Part shown: positions 61,396-64,000 of the stretch, in pieces
Position numbering within the stretch: position 1 is the first letter of the stretch
How the letters are laid out: every line of letters starts with the position of its first letter
Assembly (NCBI RefSeq): GCF_002368415.1
Contig: NZ_AP018290.1
Location: 1,181,470-1,245,469 of the forward strand
DNA: 64,000 bases
Direction of reading: 5' to 3'
DNA from: Calothrix sp. NIES-4105
GTDB taxonomy: Bacteria; Cyanobacteriota; Cyanobacteriia; Cyanobacteriales; Nostocaceae
Made by a program: the position numbers and the translations under genes
Notes under the pieces: model-generated
Seen by the model: only the letters and a program-made list of their open reading frames with translations
What the model was told of the DNA's origin: nothing
Databases searched by the model: none

Positions 61396-64000
61396 TTAAT
61401 TAATATAAGATTTAATAAATTTAAAAATAGCTTCATCATCCATTGCATGAACTAACTTGAGAATTGCTTCTGTAAATAGTTGATATTGAGGATTTATTTG
61501 ACTAATTTGTAATGCTTCGCTTTCAACACCTGCAATATCACCAATTTTAGCAGCGGCATAAAGCGTTTGTAATTCTTCAACAGGTGGAATAATTAAAGTT
61601 TCTTCATTTTCATGATACAAAGGTAAACTTGATGTAGGCGCCCCAACATCATACACCCAATCTATATTTAGATATTTTTGCAACTGTTCTAGTAACTCAA
61701 TAGAACTTACAGGTTTGGGTAAAAAATCATCTGCACCAGCATCACGACTTTGTTGACGGTCAAAATTGAAGACGCTAGCAGAGGAAACAATAATAGGAAT
61801 CGTTTTGGTGGTAGGATGAACGCGCAGTTGCTTTGTCATATCCAAACCGTTTAAAACTGGCATGGCAATATCTGTAATAATTAAATCAGGTAATAATGTT
61901 ATAGCCTTATCCAAACCTTCTTGCCCATTTTCTGCCTGAGCGACTTCAAACCCTAGTGGTTCAAGCAAATTAGCAATGACAGAACAATTTTCCCAGCGGT
62001 CATCAATAACTAAAATACGCATTTTTACTGAATGTATATTTTCAATATTATACTTGTAGCCAATTGGATAAGTCACTGAGTTAGGTTTGGATTCTACCCA
62101 TTCGGTTGCTAACGGTAACTCAACTTCAAACCAAAAAGTACTGCCGAGGTTAGCAATACTTTCAACTTGCAGTTGACTACCCATCATTTCTACTATACGC
62201 TGACTGATGGTCAAACCTAAACCAGTTCCTTCACTCATACGCTGCTTTTCGCCAACTTGCTCAAACGGTAAAAATATTTTTTCTAACTGTTGAGGTGTCA
62301 TCCCAATTCCTGTATCCTCAATTTGATAGCGGATACGGTAGATGGGTTTACTACAATTAGAGGTTTCTTGCATAGGCGCCTGATTGATATTATTAATAGT
62401 ATTATCAGGCAAATCGTTAACCACACCAACTTTTAGCGTCACACAACCTTTATCAGTAAATTTAATGGCGTTACCAAGTAAATTAAGTAACACTTGACGC
62501 AAACGTTTTTCATCACCATGAAGGGCAACTGGCAGCTTGTTACGTGCTTCATAGATAAAATCAATTTCTTTTTGTTCTGCCCGAATGCGACAAATTTCAT
62601 TAACACTAGTAATAAATGATGCAAAATGAAAGTCTTTAGGATATAATTCAAGCTTGCCTGCTTCGATTTTGGAAAGGTCAAGAATATCATTAATCAAAGT
62701 TAGTAAATGCGAACCACATTGATAAATAATATCAATACCGTCTTTTTGTTTAGGACTTGCAGTTTTATCGCGAAGCAGAATTTGAGCATAACCAAGAATA
62801 CCATTGAGCGGTGTACGTAACTCATGACTCATCGAAGCTAAAAATTCGCTTTTGGCATGGTTGGCAATGTCTGCAGATATTTTTGCTTGCTTGAGTTCAG
62901 CAGTACGTTCTTCTACACGATTTTCTAATTCAGCGTTGGTTTTTTCTAAAGCTGTGAACGATTCGCGTAACTGCTGTGCCATCTTGTTAAAAGACTGTGC
63001 TAAACTACCTAACTCACGAATGCGATTAATTTCAACTTGATAATCGAGTTGTCCTGATGCGATAGTTTGACTTGCTGCATTTAGTTTTAATATTGGACGA
63101 GCTATCCAGCGTGAAGTATAAATTCCTAGCAACGTTGCCATGACTAATGCAACTATACACAGCATAATTGTAGTGCGAGTGTTGCTATTAATTTGACCCA
63201 TAAAATCTGATTCTGGCACTGCAATCACTACCAACCAGTCCAATCCTTCTTCATCTTTCCAGGGAGTAACTTGAATGAATTGACGTTGACCTTTTAAATC
63301 AAAATCAAACTGCTTTGTTTGTTTTAGTTTATTAAAGCCATTAAAAGAGTGCAAATATTTAGCGGTTGCTTGAATCAGACTATCACTACTTTCTACTGCC
63401 TTTAATCGTTTTACTTCATTTTTGAGTTTCTTATAAAATTTTTCTTTGTTAGATTTAGCAACTATCGTTCCATCGCGTTCAATAATAAAAACTCGACTAT
63501 TAGGACTCAGTTTCAGTTGCCGTAAGAAATCACTGATACCTAAAAGCAGTAAGTCAACTCCAACGGCGCCAATCAAGTTATTATTTCTATCATAAATCGG
63601 CTGACTGTTACTTATTGAAACTGCAACTGCATTATCAACATCCCAAGCGTATATTTGACTCCATCCCGATTTTTGGTTTGTCGCATTTATATACCAAGCT
63701 TCCTTCCGATAATCATAATCTTCAATAGAAAGCCTTAAATTTGTCCGATTACCTTTTGCATCGGTCGCAAAATTTTTATTGATATTGCCAGTAGCTGCTG
63801 ATGTTTCACTAATAGAAATTGGTTTCCCTTCAACTTCGATTGTTATACCGGCGCCTGCATATCCACCTTTAACTAAACCATAATTAATATAGCTAACATC
63901 GAACAATTGCATTTGTCCCCAAAAAAACCTGCCAATACTAGGTAAATCATCAGACTTGAGTAATCTAGATTCAATCGCGTCTACAGTTGCTTGGTTAATT
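61396..64000 (-). CDS. Hybrid sensor histidine kinase with Cache, HAMP and receiver domains (runs off right edge)
   Basis: The frame is open from the right edge, so the N-terminus is missing; about 867 residues are visible. An extracytoplasmic Cache-type sensor (YDRNNNLIGAVGVDLLLLGI) is followed by a membrane helix (TTIMLCIVALVMATLLGIYT) and HAMP (GQLDYQVEINRIRELGSLAQ). Then HisKA with SMSHELRTPLNGI, HATPase with LLGNAIKFTD and GTGLGLTIS, and a C-terminal receiver (DLIITDIAMPVLNGL). The internal ATG at 63912 is probably not the start, because the upstream frame reads sensibly (LLKSDDLPSIGRFFWGQ). The downstream REC-kinase lies 8 bases away. Confidence 0.92.
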   Translation of the reverse strand, partial: INQATVDAIESRLLKSDDLPSIGRFFWGQMQLFDVSYINYGLVKGGYAGAGITIEVEGKPISISETSAATGNINKNFATDAKGNRTNLRLSIEDYDYRKEAWYINATNQKSGWSQIYAWDVDNAVAVSISNSQPIYDRNNNLIGAVGVDLLLLGISDFLRQLKLSPNSRVFIIERDGTIVAKSNKEKFYKKLKNEVKRLKAVESSDSLIQATAKYLHSFNGFNKLKQTKQFDFDLKGQRQFIQVTPWKDEEGLDWLVVIAVPESDFMGQINSNTRTTIMLCIVALVMATLLGIYTSRWIARPILKLNAASQTIASGQLDYQVEINRIRELGSLAQSFNKMAQQLRESFTALEKTNAELENRVEERTAELKQAKISADIANHAKSEFLASMSHELRTPLNGILGYAQILLRDKTASPKQKDGIDIIYQCGSHLLTLINDILDLSKIEAGKLELYPKDFHFASFITSVNEICRIRAEQKEIDFIYEARNKLPVALHGDEKRLRQVLLNLLGNAIKFTDKGCVTLKVGVVNDLPDNTINNINQAPMQETSNCSKPIYRIRYQIEDTGIGMTPQQLEKIFLPFEQVGEKQRMSEGTGLGLTISQRIVEMMGSQLQVESIANLGSTFWFEVELPLATEWVESKPNSVTYPIGYKYNIENIHSVKMRILVIDDRWENCSVIANLLEPLGFEVAQAENGQEGLDKAITLLPDLIITDIAMPVLNGLDMTKQLRVHPTTKTIPIIVSSASVFNFDRQQSRDAGADDFLPKPVSSIELLEQLQKYLNIDWVYDVGAPTSSLPLYHENEETLIIPPVEELQTLYAAAKIGDIAGVESEALQISQINPQYQLFTEAILKLVHAMDDEAIFKFIKSYIN

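Overview
This window comes from a filamentous, probably heterocyst-forming cyanobacterium (Nostocales type). The evidence is base composition, gene families largely confined to cyanobacteria (an Alr0857-like protein, DUF4058, Uma2, a DUF1400 hydrolase, a lumenal-type pentapeptide protein, a phytol kinase) and heptamer tandem repeats (GTGCTGA/GTTAGGA) of the STRR type. The hexamer GGCGCC is spread through nearly every gene, roughly 100 times by eye. The usual cyanobacterial palindrome HIP1 (GCGATCGC) was not seen.

Layout. 1-4.1 kb: a partial DUF6544-like gene, two universal stress proteins around a REC-wHTH-PAS regulator, and repeated GAGGAAC direct repeats that may be its binding sites. 4.1-7.1 kb: two divergent DNA-binding proteins around a TGCAA-rich operator-like region, then a broken gene. 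7.3-15.5 kb: the most interesting block, eight same-strand genes. They encode a Ser/Thr kinase-FHA protein, a zinc-ribbon vWA protein, a zinc-ribbon kinase, two paralogous membrane proteins (one with FHA), a small double-glycine precursor-like peptide, a dual cyclic-nucleotide-domain protein and an NHLP-type HlyD secretion protein. It looks like a phospho-signalling module joined to peptide export, with no ABC transporter beside it.

15.5-24.5 kb: decayed fragments, tRNA-Lys(CUU), an L,D-transpeptidase, and a reverse-strand cluster nadR-like / pnuC / NodB-like deacetylase / allA-like. These are followed by a dienelactone hydrolase, an antitoxin beside a toxin gene with a stop codon, a DOPA-dioxygenase-like gene and several small genes. 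24.6-31.2 kb: an acyltransferase-type membrane protein, PrxQ, Uma2, an internally deleted FAD monooxygenase, and a 980-residue NACHT-HEAT protein of the bacterial NLR type. 31.2-44 kb: a GAF histidine kinase, phytol kinase, a third Usp, a pentapeptide protein, an orphan ABC ATPase, an SLBB polysaccharide export protein, a lipase-like hydrolase, an SPFH protein, folP and tpiA. 44.5-58.4 kb: a dynamin-like GTPase, a mechanosensitive-channel-like protein, DUF2237, CobW, an HtrA-like protease without PDZ, an M28 peptidase, a histidine kinase, DUF4058, a ParA-like ATPase with a DUF3365 heme protein, and an acyltransferase. 58.4-64 kb: a gene-poor stretch with remnants, then a two-component operon led by a hybrid kinase that runs off the right edge.

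Several families of dispersed palindromes and MITE-like elements lie between genes, and at least two of them supply the 3' coding ends of neighbouring genes. Several genes are visibly broken: a usp copy, a relE-like toxin, a kynurenine-monooxygenase-like gene, a glycosyltransferase, and duplicated histidine-kinase pieces. All family assignments were made by reading motifs without a database search.
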